From Ooceraea biroi (lineage: Eukaryota > Arthropoda > Insecta > Hymenoptera > Formicidae): a stretch of DNA of 64,000 nucleotides. Under the pieces are notes generated by a model that was not told where the DNA came from, did no database searches, and was given only the letters and a program-made list of their open reading frames with translations. This document shows, piece by piece, positions 25,317 through 37,539 of this stretch. Position 1 is the first letter of the stretch. Each line of letters starts with the position of its first letter. The DNA is taken from assembly GCF_003672135.1 (NCBI RefSeq), contig NC_039517.1, positions 1,736,001 through 1,800,000 of the forward strand. Direction: 5' to 3'. Both the position numbers and the translations under genes were made by a program.

Positions 25317-26463
25317 ACCGATCCGCAACAATGAGAACCGCGCATCTTGCTTGCATGGAAGCTTGCTTCGAAGGTTCGCCGGAACGAAGGAGCGGAACGA
25401 GGGTCTCGTCGATTTTTTATTCCCTTCAAGCTTCTCGGCGCTCGGGGAAGACAAGAGACGCGTATACGGCTGCGGGAGGCAGAGAGAATTTGTCTTTTCC
25501 TGGGAAATTTGAGGATTTGGGGCGCTTGACGACGGGAGGCCAAAGGTGTAACTCGCGGAGGCTCGAATTTAAAATGTTTCCTTCGCTCCTCTTTCAGCTT
25601 TGAGTGTCTATATTCAGAACTTGTCACGAAATAATAATAATAATCGCATCATTGTGAGCGATCTGACGAAAATAAACTTAGATGTGTCATGTTTAATTTG
25701 AAGATATTCAAACGTTCCACTTCACCAAGAAAGCTGAAGAGTTTATTTAATTTCGATTTAAACATAGGTTGCATTTGCGTTTCTCTCGTGGCTAAAAGGA
25801 TTAAGGCATTTTAGGCACAACGAGGCAAATATGTCGCCATTGTTTGGCATCTCGGTGGCCCTGTTACCACCGTGCACCTTCCCTGATGGTGGTCTTTCTC
25901 CCGGACTGCCGCTCCCCGCCGCGCCCGGTCGAGATTAATTATAAACGGCGCAAATTTTCCGCCGTCCGGCGAAAGGACGACGAATCCGTCAGCTGACGCG
26001 GCAGCTGGCACCCTCCCGCCCTTCCTACCCGTGCAGCCGGTAATTGTGACAATTTAGCGATCGTGTGGCATAATGGTGGCTGTGTGTGTCCTACGAGCGA
26101 GCGTAGGGGTGGGCCCCGACAGGGACCGAGTGGGCAGGACAGCCGAAGATATACGCGTGCAGGGATTATGTGCTCGTCGAACAGCGGGCCCTTTGTGCAG
26201 CTAAGGTAAAAGGGCAGTTGAGTCACGTCGTGCGCGCGCGAATCGAGCGATCGCGATAAGTTCCCCTCGGCGCGCAAACTGCGACAATGACGGTTAATAA
26301 ATGGCGTTACGTTAAACTAATTAATTATATCGTTTGTCACAATAACGAACAGTACGTCATAACAATATATTTCCGTAAATAGATGATCATCTTCAAACTA
26401 ATAAACTGACTTGCAGAATCGCTTCTTTGAACGTCGCTCAGGCCGAACCTTTTGACTTTTTTC

Positions 26464-27322
26464 GGTAATTATGTACTTTAACGGACCCAACCCCGATGAC
26501 CTTGACCTTGACATATGTTGTCAAGGTCACCCTTCTGAGTGACCTTGAAGAAGTTTTAGCCGTCGCTCGTTGTTTGTTAAAAAGTTATAAACAAAGAAAG
26601 TTTAATGATTTCGCACGAATTTTTAGCCGTCCACGTGAAGCAAGAACATGATACTGACTATATTGCAAAGGTTACCTTTCCGAATAATCCGCACTAGGTT
26701 TTAGTCGTCGATCGTTGTTTATGAAAAAGTTATTAACAAAAGAAATTTCGAAAATATAGTAGTTATTTTGAAAGAATATTGAATATTGAAAGATATAAAC
26801 GACGAATATGTATATGAACGAAGAAAGGAAAGTCATTTAAAGCAGTGAATTGTTAATATATAGAATAGTTTCTTTTAATATAAGTACAAAATATTCTTCA
26901 CTTTAACCAAAAGCACAAACAGTTAAATACAAAGTATTCTCTGCTTTAACTTAACCTAACCTAACCTAAGCTAAAATTCCATCAAATATACTCTTTCGTA
27001 AACGTATATGGCATCGTAAAATTATGCTTTATTCATTAAACATTTTTGTTAATAACTTTTTAACAAACAACGAGCGAAGGGTGAAACCTAGTGCGGGTTA
27101 TTCAGGAAGGTGACCTTTGTAATATATGTCAAACTGAAGTCCTTGCTTCGCGTGGACAGCTGAAAATTCGTGCAAAATTATTAAACTTCTTTTGTTAATA
27201 ACTTTTTAATAAACAACGAGCGACGGCTAAAACCTCTTCAAGGTCACTCAGGAGGGTGACCTTGACAACATATGTCAAGGTCAAGGTCATCGGGGCTGGG
27301 TCCGTTAAAGTACATAATTACC
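26464..27322 (-). mobile_element. Foldback element, family A, copy A2 (reverse orientation)
   Basis: This 859-base copy runs from GGTAATTATGTACTTTAACG to CATAATTACC. It is the reverse complement of A1 almost throughout, including the central unique part, where TTAGG repeats appear as CCTAACCTAACCTAA at about 26954. Both arms keep all four TCAAGGTCA-type half-sites. Its two arms differ in the same way as those of A1 and A4. Flanks (CTTTTTTC left, CAGTGAAA right) show no target duplication. Confidence 0.9.
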
Positions 27323-29234
27323 CAGTGAAAATTTAGTCGAAATGACAATTACATGGAAAAGTGAACTTGAAAATATATTTTCTCCTTCAAGATAATTTTC
27401 CCCTTCATCAATTCGCACCTGGCGGACTGGGGCCCACGGGGTTGCTGCTCGGAAATAATCAGCGTCGACCGTGATTAATTAGGGGTGCGGTGACGGAGGC
27501 GGGCACAAATGGCGCACGCTCAATGCTACTTTGTTAATTCCCATTTAGCGATGGAGAGAAACATATTTGCCGAGCGTGTTTCCCGTGTTCGTGTCTTTCA
27601 CGGGAGAAACGCGCGGCACGCGCGCTGATAGAACGTGACGGAGAAGGGGACGATATATTCGGTGCAACAGTGCGTCGCTGAATCACAGGGGGGTTGTTGT
27701 GCATCCACGGAAGAAACGGGGCACGCACGCCCACGTGGTACCCAACGGTGCCCCCCGCGCGCACACTCCATTGTGCACCCCGGCGTTTTTCATCGATCTC
27801 TAATCTCGCGCGGGGGTAAACTGTATCGATTGTGCTTTTGTCGCGCGCAGGGGCAGTGCACTACACTACACCCCTGTTCCTCCCCGCTCCCTCCCTCGCG
27901 CTTTCGGGGGTCGCGCGAACGTACTGCAGAATCGGGAGTTATTAGAAAATGTTCTTTGTCAGTGCTTTCCCTCCCCCTTTTCTCCCTTTATTCTGATATT
28001 TTTGCAGATTCTTTCTTTTGTAACATACATTATTCGGCCGATACAACGTGAGCTGGAGCGTTAAGTTAAATCTTCCATCCCTTAATCGCAATTCTCTTCG
28101 CGATCGCGAGAGATGCGTCACGTTTTACTCTTATGCAGAGAAAGGTTCGAGGATACTAAATAAACAGTTTTCTCCCTTCGCGCTCTCGCTTCTTCTTTTC
28201 CTTTAGCAGTGATTTTATCGATCACCATAGGGTTTCATATCGGATGTTGGAATTATGTATTGATTTGTCCAACGCCGTCTTATAAATTACAAAACCACAA
28301 TCTCCTTCTCCATCTCTCCCTCTCCCTCTCTCTCTCTCTCTCTTTCTTTTTTATAGACTATACCATTATGAACGTTCTATCAATATCGCGGTCTCCATAT
28401 ATTTCATATTACACATCGTGCTCGCTTTATCGGAATCGCTCACGTTGTATTGGACCAACATAAGTATCCGCACACATCACGATACAACATTTACCCCAGA
28501 GGTCTTCACCCCGGAATAATAAGGTGTATCCCCATCGTCCTTTCTTTTCTTTCCCTCTCTCTCTCCCTTTGTCCTTCACTCCTCCGCCTTTAGTCCTTCG
28601 TACGTTCGGCCTCGTGGCTATTTATTGGCGCAGTCGATGATCCCCGGGTTCTCGGGAATCTCCATTACGCGCCCCTGTAAATTATCCCGGTGTTGCGATA
28701 AGGCACCCCCGCCGCGGGCGGATGGGTCCTTTGAAATATCGACGGTCGCCGAAGGCCGATCGGTATCGAACAGTGCGCGCCTGCTTGCACGGCCTCTCAT
28801 TAGCTCGAGGAATTCGACTTATCGCGTAAACGCAGCTGCCGACGTCGGGCTTATGACGGGCGACGACGCCGACGTCGACGCGTGTCGGATGGTTCGCGTC
28901 GTTGCTGAATAATTAGCCGGCGGCGTCGTGGCATTATTTGCAAGCCTGAAGATCGACGGGCGAACGCACCTCTCCCCTTTGCTCCCTCAATCGCTCGTGA
29001 CTCGCCAAGTATCCTCGACACTTCTCTCGAAGGAAGATCGACGCTATGCGGGAAGGCGGAAGTTTGGGAACGTCTTACGCAGGTTGTGGAAATTAACAAA
29101 AATAATTAGTTACAAATAATTCCAGGTCGATTAGTTTTAATTCAATCGCTAGAGAAACGCATTTGCTGTGAGGAAGTTGGTGGAAAAATCTCTCGAGAAG
29201 GAAAGAGAGAGGAGCTAGAGAGAGAGAGATAGAT
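27323..29234. other. Unique DNA, no gene recognised
   Basis: A TC microsatellite lies at about 28313-28346. Two good-looking pyrimidine-AG splice acceptors occur, one ending near 28007 and one near 28204, but the downstream frames close within a few codons or run into the microsatellite. I do not call exons. Confidence 0.4.
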
Positions 29235-29235
29235 A

Positions 29236-29560
29236 GATATTTATTTTATTGTACTGGGTACGTGCCCTTAAGTACAAAGAAAAACAAAAGTGGGTAAACC
29301 CATACAGAATTTCAGTTAATACAATTCGACTCGTAATAACAAGTTAATACAAAATTTACATTACACTAATATGCACTGGAAGAACATGAATTATAATTAA
29401 TGGACGGAGAGCTCCAAAAGATGATCATACAACGCGCGCTTAAAAACCGGCACCGAGGCTGAACCACGCAGGGACGCGGGAAGGGAGTTCCAGAGACGCG
29501 TACCGTAGACAATGAAAGAGCTCTGATAAGTCGCAGTACGACAACTAGGAACGACAAGGT

Positions 29561-29566
<6 letters not shown>
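29236..29566 (-). mobile_element. 3' end of a non-LTR retrotransposon (LINE), 5'-truncated
   Basis: On the minus strand a 55-residue C-terminal reading frame is followed by an AT-rich 3' untranslated part and ends at a short (TATC)n tract near 29240. This layout, an ORF2 tail, then 3' UTR, then a simple repeat, is typical of CR1/Jockey-type LINEs truncated on insertion. The upstream boundary coincides with a long (GA)n microsatellite at 29563-29606. No target-site duplication could be identified. Confidence 0.8.
29397..29564 (-). pseudogene. LINE ORF2 C-terminal fragment
   Basis: Read on the minus strand and ending at TAA (29397-29399), the frame contains YGTRLWNSLPASLRGSASV followed by VFKRALYDHLLEL. 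The RLWNSLP...LR...FK..L..HL pattern is the well-known tail downstream of the reverse transcriptase domain in many insect and vertebrate non-LTR elements. Only these 55 residues remain; the endonuclease and reverse transcriptase are absent. Upstream the frame passes into Ser-Leu repeats of the microsatellite, which are not part of the original protein. It is a dead fragment. Confidence 0.85.

Positions 29567-29606
<40 letters not shown>
29563..29606. repeat. (AG)n microsatellite
   Basis: About 22 uninterrupted AG dinucleotides abut the truncated LINE. This is one of the longest pure dinucleotide runs in the window. Confidence 0.95.
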
Positions 29607-29607
<1 letters not shown>

Positions 29608-29609
<2 letters not shown>

Positions 29610-32600
29610 CCTCTCAAAGGATTCGACGAAAAATTTTGAGCGGCCACGAGCGAGTAAACGCGCATAATTAATTAATCATTCAATAGAGAATGGTCTCTAA
29701 GGGCGACTGTCCTTATTCTGTGAGGGGAGGGAGGATGATTCTTGAGGGTCAGGGGAGAAGTTCCTGTGGTCTGCACGTTGAAACATTTCCCGTGGCATTT
29801 TCGGAAACTCGCGTCTCGAAATCTCGCGGGCGGAAGCCGATATACCCTCGCGCTTTTTACGGCCTCGCTCTGCGCGTTCGCGAGGGGGTGGTGGGTGCGG
29901 AGGCGAAGGAGTTGCGCCCTTGCGGATTCGTATTCTCCGAGCGGAGGCTCGAGCGCGAGAGATGGACTTTTCCAGCAGGCAGAAACTTTCACGTGGATAA
30001 AATCTTAAATATTTCCGCTCAGAGCGGAGTGCGTGCGCGCGCGCGCGTTCGATGTCAATCAAATCCCCTTGCTGGCGGGCGGCGTGGCGGATGAATAACA
30101 AACGCGATTCCGCGAGGAACGCCCGCGGGAATCGATAAAACTGATGTATTGGACGACACGAAGTGCATTTCCAATGTAAAAGTGCGCGATCGCGCGAACC
30201 GCGCGCTCGTCATACGATTTATTTATGGATCTTTAATCGGAGCGAGTAATCATCGGAATTCCCGCCAATTTCACCGTGACCATAAATCCCGCTTGCACTG
30301 GCTCCCACGCACCACGACAGACCCGGTAATTATTTTATTGCACCGCGAGCCACGAGAATTTTGCTAATTATTTGTTTTCGAGATGCTTCCGTTAAAATCG
30401 CACGCGGAAGCTAGAAAAGGTGAATCGAAAGGGGGCGCGCCATATCGATGGCGCGGATTATTAATAATCCACGAGGCAAACGTTTGCGTTATAAATATCT
30501 GCTGATGTTCATTCTGGATTCCCTGTTGACTGTCCTGGTTGTTCGTTCGATCGTGACGACGGAATGAGAGACCGAGGACGAGAAGAAAAGGAGCAAGAGA
30601 GAGAGAGAGAGAAGGAGGAGGAGGAGCGAAAGAAGCGGAGGTAGGGGCGTGTCGGGATATAATTAGCATTAACAAGGCACCGTCGATGGCTAATAATATC
30701 CGTATTAATTACGCCGGGCGCGAGCTTACGTCGCGCCCAATTTATATATATCTCGCGCATTTGTTCCGCCGATAATTCGCCGGTAATGCGGAATTGTTCG
30801 GTATCCTCGCTCTCGACATCGCAATGCGACGACAGCCGCAGAACGCGCAAATACGTCGGCATCGACAAATAATAATACACGCTCGACCATCGGACTAAGG
30901 ATAATTAAGTTTAATATTCTGTCGAGCTTTCGCCCCTTTCTTTCTCCCTCTCTTTCTCTTCTGGCAATTCGTAACTCGCGAAAGAGATTCCCGGACCACT
31001 TCGTGACTCGAAATCGACGCGGAATCGCGGAATCGGTGCCGGGGTCCGAGGGAGGAGAGACAATAAGCCCCGAAATACGATGCAGTGCGGTCGAGTATCC
31101 GCGAAATGCACGACCGCGCCGAATTGAAAGCGCGCTGCCAAATGGGACGCGAATACAATGAGGGACAGGAACGCTGTGTCTTGGCTCGCACCGCGGCTCC
31201 GATAAAAGCCAATAATCCCCGAGACCGATAGCACTCCCCGGGTCCCGGGGGCCACTCGTGCTGTCCCACTCGCGCTCGTTTCCGCTTGCAGCGGAAGCGT
31301 GCAGCCAGTCGCGCGAGGAGAAGGACGCGGACGTATGCAGACGAATGCAAAAGGTACAGGATTCGCAACCCGAAGTGCTCGAGAACGTCGTCCTTCGCGA
31401 CTTAAAAAGCTAAATATGCAGTTAATGTTTCTGCGGTGAATATCAAGCTGTAAACGTTGACAAATATTATTCGAAACGCATTCTTTCCTCTTAGGAATTT
31501 TCAATATTGTTTATAAAGTGCAGATTTGCGCAATTGAATCGAAAATGGAATCACAATCACACGCAAGTCAAGAAAAATATTTTACACGCACGCACGGATG
31601 CCTTCGTTTCCCTTTCTTATGTCACCCCCCGCGAGACGATGCCGACGAGGGAGAGCAAGAAGGGTTGCGTGGACAGATACACAAGTGCCGCTCGTATCCA
31701 TTATAGCAGCGGAGTTATACGAGGCCGACGTTTATTGGCCGACTTGCAGCGACTCCACGCAGCCTGCGGGAGTCTGAATTATTCGCCGGTCCTTCCAGAA
31801 GCCTCCTAAGTTTATTTCAATTTGGCCCCGACTGCTCCGACCACCCTCTCCGCCCGTCCGTCTCCACCCGGTTTCATCCCGGCGGCCTCTTCCGCTTCCT
31901 CGCGTTTCTTCCTCGCTCCGCGCGGGAGATTTATAAAGCCGGCCAGGAATTTCCCGCTCCTCGGAGCCCGGAGGGAAAAAAGGATCGTCTAGCGAGCCTT
32001 AATCTTGAACACCTCCGGCGTCGCGGCTGTTTGAATTTAAACGTTCTTACTTAACCTGGTACCAGGCTCCTTCTTCATGCCCTCTTTCGCCCTCTTTTAT
32101 CCTCCCTTTCCGTTGTTCTGTCTTACCCGTTCTCTCCCATAAAGTGCATGAGGGCGGTCGAGTGTGGAGGGGCATGTGAGTTAAAACAGTCGTGGAACAA
32201 AAGGGTCGAGTTTCTTCTCGGGAGAAACGTGGACGGGGAAGTGCGGAGGAAAAAAAAGAGCTTCTCGAGGAAATAGCGAACGGGAAGATGTAGAGCGAGT
32301 GCTCGGAGGGATGTTAACGAAATAGAAGTGCATCGTGCGCCGGACATGTTATTGCAAACCCCTCTGCAGGGTGTCTCAGTGCCGCCCTTTGTCCCGTCGG
32401 CGCCCTACGGGGGCGCCGTAGGACCGCTCGCGAACTGTTAATCCGATTAAAAGGCTCGGCGCGCGATAAACTCAAACACGCACACCCACGTTTTCAATAA
32501 AATAAAATACTCCTTGTAAAATTGCGAGTAAATACTTGTCGAATTACGAGCCTCAGGAACCGAGGAACTCTTCCCAAAATAAATACAGACGATTGTTATT

Positions 32601-33264
32601 CTCGATAAAAGCTTCTGCGAGATTTAACATAATGAGACCGCGCGAACGCACTTTCTTCGATCTTGCAGCAAACTTTTCGCCGCAGCGCCTAACGCCGCGC
32701 TTTCCCGCCCTTTTTCGGCAGCACGAAACGGAAGCCGTACGCGTCGCCCGTTGCTCCGGAGCTTAACGCGATGCTCGGTGCTTTTTTCGAGCTTCAGTCG
32801 TCGTCGCGATCGCTCACGTCGGCGGACTTCTGTTCGCGTCGCGTGTGGTTTCTTCGGCACTCGCCGTGGCGCGATATTTCGCCGTGGAACTTCCGAAGGA
32901 AGAACCGCGTCGAAGAAGTTGGCTCCGAAGTAGTTTCGCGGGGGCGAGGGGGCGGGGGCGGACGCCAGCAAAGCCGTGGCGGTGTGTCGATTATACGGTT
33001 TCTTCGCCATAGAATTTGCTCGGGACAAAGACCGCCCATGTGCCACTTGGACGTAAACAGCTCGTAAACAGATCCTTCTTCTCGCGAAATAAAATGTTGT
33101 CGGCGAGGCGATCGTTGATTATCGCCGATGCCAGAGCAACATCTCGCGTCGCCAGTTTGGCGACGAGAAACGGCGCTGCAGGACCGTTAGTGCATTGCGC
33201 GATCGTAATTATTTAGCAAGCAGTCTCGGCTGATAAGCTGACAAGCCGAAAAGCCGAGAATTAT
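29608..33264. other. GC-rich DNA, no gene recognised
   Basis: Frames up to 197 codons on the minus strand near 30911-31504 overlap other open frames and show no domain. GA and GGA tracts are at about 30597-30627. I see no inverted repeat longer than about 20 bases. Confidence 0.45.
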
Positions 33265-33352
33265 TAGGGGTGTGATTTAGTTTTGAGGGTTCTTTTTGCT
33301 CAAAAACGCATGTATTTAAATATGATAATGAATGAATACCTTAATCAAAATA

Positions 33353-34990
33353 TTTTCCTTCCTTTTCTATAACTTTTTCCCATCTTTCTGGCAACAGATG
33401 GATTCCACCACGATAAAATCACTCTTCTTTTCAGTTCATCCATTCGTCGACGAATTTTCGCACTTCTTCCAAATTATCAAAGTGTGTATCCTCTAAAGCG
33501 TGTTGCATCCACCGGAACAAATAATAATCGCATAGAGCAATGTCCGGAGAAGACTTGCCATTCAAGCTCTAATAGCGTTTGTTTCACTGATAACGCAACG
33601 TGAGGTCGAGCCTTGTCACGAAGAAGAATCACTTTCCGTCGTTTACTCGCAATTGGTGGTCGTTTTTGGTCCAATGCTTGCTTCAACTTGTACAATTGGT
33701 GTCGATAACGATCAGCCGTGACAGTCTCATGCGGATTTAACAGCTCATAGTACACTATCCCACCAAATACAGAGCATTACTTTTCAACCGTGAATATTGC
33801 GTCTCGGAGTGGATGTTGATGGTTCGCCTGGATCCACCCATGATTTTCTGCGTTTCGGATTATCAAAATAGATCCACTTTTCATCCCCAGTAACAATCCG
33901 GGACAAAAGACTCTTCTTTTTTGCCTGGCGATCAACGAAATGCAAATGTTCAAATGGCACTTTCCGATAATTGATGTCGAACCCATTTCCCTTCTTTCTG
34001 AATTTTTCCCATTTCATGTAAATGTTTCGTAACTGTCGTACGATCAACATTTAATGCTCTGGCAAGAGATGGATTCCACGACGATAAAATGACTCTTCTT
34101 TTGAGTTGATCCATTCGTCGACGAATTTTCGCACTTCTTCCAAATTATCAAAGTGTGTATCCTCTAAAGCGTGTTGCATCCACCGGAACAAATAATAATC
34201 GCATGGAGCAATGTCCGGAGAAGACTTGCCATTCGAGCTCTAACAGTGTTTGTTTCACTGATAACGCAACGTGAGGTCGAGCGTTGTCACGAAGAAGAAT
34301 CACTTTCCGTCGTTTACTCGCAATTGGTGGTCGTTTTTGGTCCAATGCTTGCTTCAACTTGTACAATTGGTGTCGATAACGATCAGCCGTGACAGTCTCA
34401 TGCGGATTTAACAGCTCATAGTACACTATCCCACCAAATACAGAGCATTACTTTTCAACCGTGAATATTGCGTCTCGGAGTGGATGTTGATGGTTCGCCT
34501 GGATCCACCCATGATTTTCTGCCTTTCGGATTATCAAAATAGATCCACTTTTCATCCCCAGTAACAATCCGAGACAAAAGACTTCTTTTTTTGCCTGGCG
34601 ATCAACGAAATGCAAATGTTCAACCGGTTCGCAATGGCACTTTCCGATAATTCATGTCGAACCAATTTCCCTTCTTTCTGAATTTTTCCCATTTCATGTA
34701 AATGTTGTACGAGCAACATTTAATGCTCTGGCAAGTTCTGAAGTGGATTCTGTTGGATTTTCGTGCAATAATGCTTGCAAATCTGTATTTTCAAGCTTTC
34801 TTGGTTGTCCCGAGCGTTCTTTGTCCTTCACATCAATATCACCACTTTTAAAGCGTCTAAACCAGTATTCAGACGTCTTAATTGATGGGGCAGAATCACC
34901 ATAAGTTTCCACAAGAATTCTATAACCGTCAGCCGCAGTTTTCTTTCGATTAAAAAACAAAAGCAACGCATGTCGAAAATGCTAAAGAGC
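33353..34990 (-). pseudogene. Mariner transposase remnant, multiply frameshifted and partly duplicated
   Basis: Reading leftward on the minus strand, the N-terminal helix-turn-helix part is open at 34694-34966 (LLLFFNRKKTAADGYRILVE, EYWFRRFKSGDIDVKDKERS). Then come broken frames with the catalytic motif IVTGDEKWIYFDNPK, then YYELLNPHETVTADRYRHQL and LLRDNARPHVAL at 34148-34426. A return to the middle follows (LARALNVDRTTVTKHLHEMG), and the same catalytic stretch appears again at 33784-34050 and 33477-33755, where the second motif reads RDKARPHVA. The third aspartate region (SSPDIALCDYYLF) and the tail LLPERWEKVIEKEGKYFD occur once, near 33353-33560, in a shifted frame. Several stops and indels make it inactive. 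Confidence 0.88.
33391..34730 (-). repeat. 671-bp internal tandem duplication inside the mariner
   Basis: CACTTCTTCCAAATTATCAA occurs at 33461 and again at 34132, and the phrase beginning GGATTCCAC near 33400 recurs near 34071, both 671 bases apart. The first unit spans about 33391-34061 and the second about 34062-34730. The two copies differ by scattered substitutions and a few small indels, so the duplication is not very recent. Confidence 0.9.
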
Positions 34991-35160
34991 TTTCGGAAGT
35001 TGCATTTTTACGATGATATAAACACGATTGCTATAATGCTACTAAATGTGATGGATAATGTCAAGACTGTAAGAAACAACAGTTATCGGAAAGAGCTATT
35101 GGAACAAACTGACACTACAGCCATCTGTTGCAAAACCCTCAAAACTAAATCACACTCCTA

Positions 35161-36962
35161 ATAAATTATCTGCTGGATTTGTTAATTTTTTTGGATTTGC
35201 TAATTTTTGACTACATAATTTTCTGTTGTTCTAATATGTGCCGCGAGCGGATTGTCTCTTCAGCTCGATTGCACTCGGTATTCTCATGGTAATTACGCTT
35301 GGAAACACATCGAGCTACATATATCTAGATATATCTTCCTAGAAGCCGAGAGCTCCGCCGCTTTGTCGTGCCGAATCTCGCGGAGCGGCCGTCAGAATTA
35401 GCAAATTAAATTTCCGAGGGCGATGAGAGCCTTGCCGATTTATTTGTGCAGTTTGCAACGCCGGAACGGACGTGGGGCGAGGCGGGGAGGATGCATCGCG
35501 CTCCCAGGGCGCACTTCCTGCGGTGCGAATTCGCTTCCGTCCTATCTCGCCGGTGCAGTCGTAAAACGAATTTATTGTTCGTTATTAGCAAATGTAGCGC
35601 GCAAGAGGCGGGCTTGTCCGCGGAAGACTGATAAAAATAATGTGACCCGGAGGGAGGCACGGGGGTGAGGAGAAAAAGAGGTTAGGGGTGCAAGGACGAG
35701 GTGTGGACGAGACTGATATCGCGTCCGTCGAGTCCTTGTCGCTTCCGCTTCGCTGCACCTTGAAAAACTCGAAGGAGTGGCACGCCGAGCTCGGGAATCA
35801 ATTATGGACAGGACGAAGACGGGAAAAAAGAAAAGGAGAGAAGGAGAGAGAGAGAGAGGGTGGGCCGAGTCGAGAGCCGACCTCGCCGAGAAATCGCTCG
35901 AGGGATTCGGAAGCGCCGATGCATATAATCGGCCGTCCCTGTCGTCTAATAAGACGCACGCTTCAACTTCGCCGTCGGAGAATATCGCTTCCGCGCGCGA
36001 GACGTTTATTTTAGAGACGCGAGGAGAAATCCCGCGCGGCCGAAACGCACCGCGCTCTCATTTTAATATCGCGCGCCACCGAAGCTTGCAGAGAGCCTCG
36101 GTCTGCAGACCGAATCCGCGACGCTCTCCGAAAACGCGCGGCGCGTTGACTCTAATCTGGAATTTCCGTCGCGCGGAAGCGTCTTTTGGAGGAGAAAATA
36201 TTTCAAGCGAAAATCACTTTTTCGAAATATTAAGACGATTTTACTAAAGATTCGAATCACCGAATTTCTTCTCTCGCATTTAAAGCGATTTATGAAGAAA
36301 TGCGATCATTCGTCATTCGTCATTCAATAAGTTGAATAAAGTTTCTTCCATGATTCTACAAGAATTATGAAAAAACGGACTTTGATTCGAGCGGTAGAAC
36401 CGCGCGTTCTCCGACATCGTCGCGCAAGTGCACCCCGTGTGGTGGAACAACGACGCGCCGCTGGACGCCAAATCAAGCCGCGTCTCGCCGTCGCGTGCGT
36501 CACGTCGCGAAATAACCCGACGGTCAGAGAAGATTGGCTCTCTCTCTCCCGGGGAGGAAAAAAAATGGCAGCGTCCCGGTGAGAGGCACCCTCGTTCCCG
36601 CCCGACGTTCGCGTTCGGCGTTTTATCACGGTCGTCGGGACACCGCCGTGCGACGTCGAGTCCTCGGGGGGTGCGTTCCGAGGGTTCAGCGCGAAGGGAA
36701 TCAGTCGGGCAAGAAATTAAATATTACCCCGAGGATAGTATGAGTGGCTGGCTGTGCGCGACGCCGGCGAAATTTTCGTCCTCCTGGCTCGAAAAACGTC
36801 GTCTTTGGATCGGCCATCGTCTCTTCCCTGAGATTCTCCCTCCCTGAAACAGGAAAATTGCGGCGTTGAATGTTGTTAGGCGAACAGACGCTTAAATTGG
36901 TATCGCAGAATATCTTGTTCAATTTCTTCAGTCCTCAATTCTGGAGTCTACTATCTATATAT
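35161..36962. other. GC-rich unique DNA, no gene recognised
   Basis: The frames here (up to 156 codons at 35777-36247) are Arg-rich, overlap others and have no recognisable domain. A GA-rich tract is at about 35840-35857. Nothing else is supported. Confidence 0.45.
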
Positions 36963-37539
36963 AGGGTGGCCCATTTTAATTTATACAGTCGATTTTTTAA
37001 AAAACTAAAAGAGATACGAAAAAATGTTTCAGACAGACATGTCACGATTTCGAGGGGGACATAAGATGATACCATTGGTTTGACCTTGAATAGTCGTTTG
37101 AAGGTCACGCGAAGATCACCTTCAATTTCTTAAATTGAAACCCCAACTTTTTATTGCAGATTCTTATTCTCCATCGAAAAGTAAGTAACTTTTGTCTGAA
37201 ACATTTTTCCGAAAAATGTCATCTTATGTCCTTAAAATGTCCTCAAAACTCATCTTGAAGATCATTTTAAGGACATAAGATGACATTTTTCGGAAAAATG
37301 TTTCAGACAAAAGTTACTTACTTTTCGATGGAGAATAAGAATCTGCAATAAAAAGTTGGGGTTTCAATTTAAGAAATTGAAGGTGATCTTCGCGTGACCT
37401 TCAAACGACTATTCAAGGTCAAACCAATGGTATCATCTTATGTCCCCCTCGAAATCGTGACATGTCTGTCTGAAACATTTTTTCGTATCTCTTTTAGTTT
37501 TTTAAAAAATCGACTGTATAAATTAAAATGGGCCACCCT
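36963..37539. mobile_element. 577-bp nearly perfect palindrome (foldback element)
   Basis: The outer ends read AGGGTGGCCCATTTTAATTT on both strands. The arms, 36963-37239 and 37263-37539, are each 277 bases with no length difference that I can see, separated by only 23 bases. I find almost no mismatches by eye, so the structure is either young or maintained by gene conversion. No transposase is encoded. Flanks are ATAT on the left and GTTT on the right, giving no clear target duplication. An RNA from either strand would fold into a 277-bp duplex. Confidence 0.92.

Larger units (their letters stand above)
21692..26463. other. Mostly unique DNA; hairpin and one possible exon inside
   Basis: Apart from the perfect hairpin at 22101-22133 and the possible exon near 25100-25310, I see only short frames of biased composition. 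A (GA)n tract is at 22074-22091. A 9-bp stem (CATCCTGCC / GGCAGGATG) lies at about 24348-24373. Confidence 0.45.
33267..35158 (-). mobile_element. Degenerate mariner transposon with internal tandem duplication
   Basis: The ends read GGGGTGTGATTTAGTTTTGA at the left and, inward from the right, GGAGTGTGATTTAGTTTTGA. TA flanks both sides (33265-33266 and 35159-35160). The total of 1892 bases exceeds the usual 1.2-1.3 kb because a segment of about 671 bases is present twice in tandem. Removing one copy would leave about 1.22 kb, the family's normal size. The transposase motifs resemble the mauritiana/mellifera-type mariners (inference). The element is a separate lineage from the one at 20405-21689. 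Confidence 0.93.

Noticed and set aside
24893..25627. A 244-codon minus-strand frame, the longest in the window
   Set aside because: It is Arg/Ser/Thr-rich, overlaps two other open frames and shows no domain. Another frame in the same place looks more protein-like, so this is taken as a shadow of GC-rich sequence.
27960..28064. Strong pyrimidine-AG acceptor ending at about 28007 followed by a GTGAGC donor
   Set aside because: The enclosed interval would be a micro-exon of about 40 bases with no neighbouring exon; too little to support a call.
34171..34392. A 73-codon plus-strand frame inside the degenerate mariner
   Set aside because: It is antisense to the transposase catalytic region and is a shadow.
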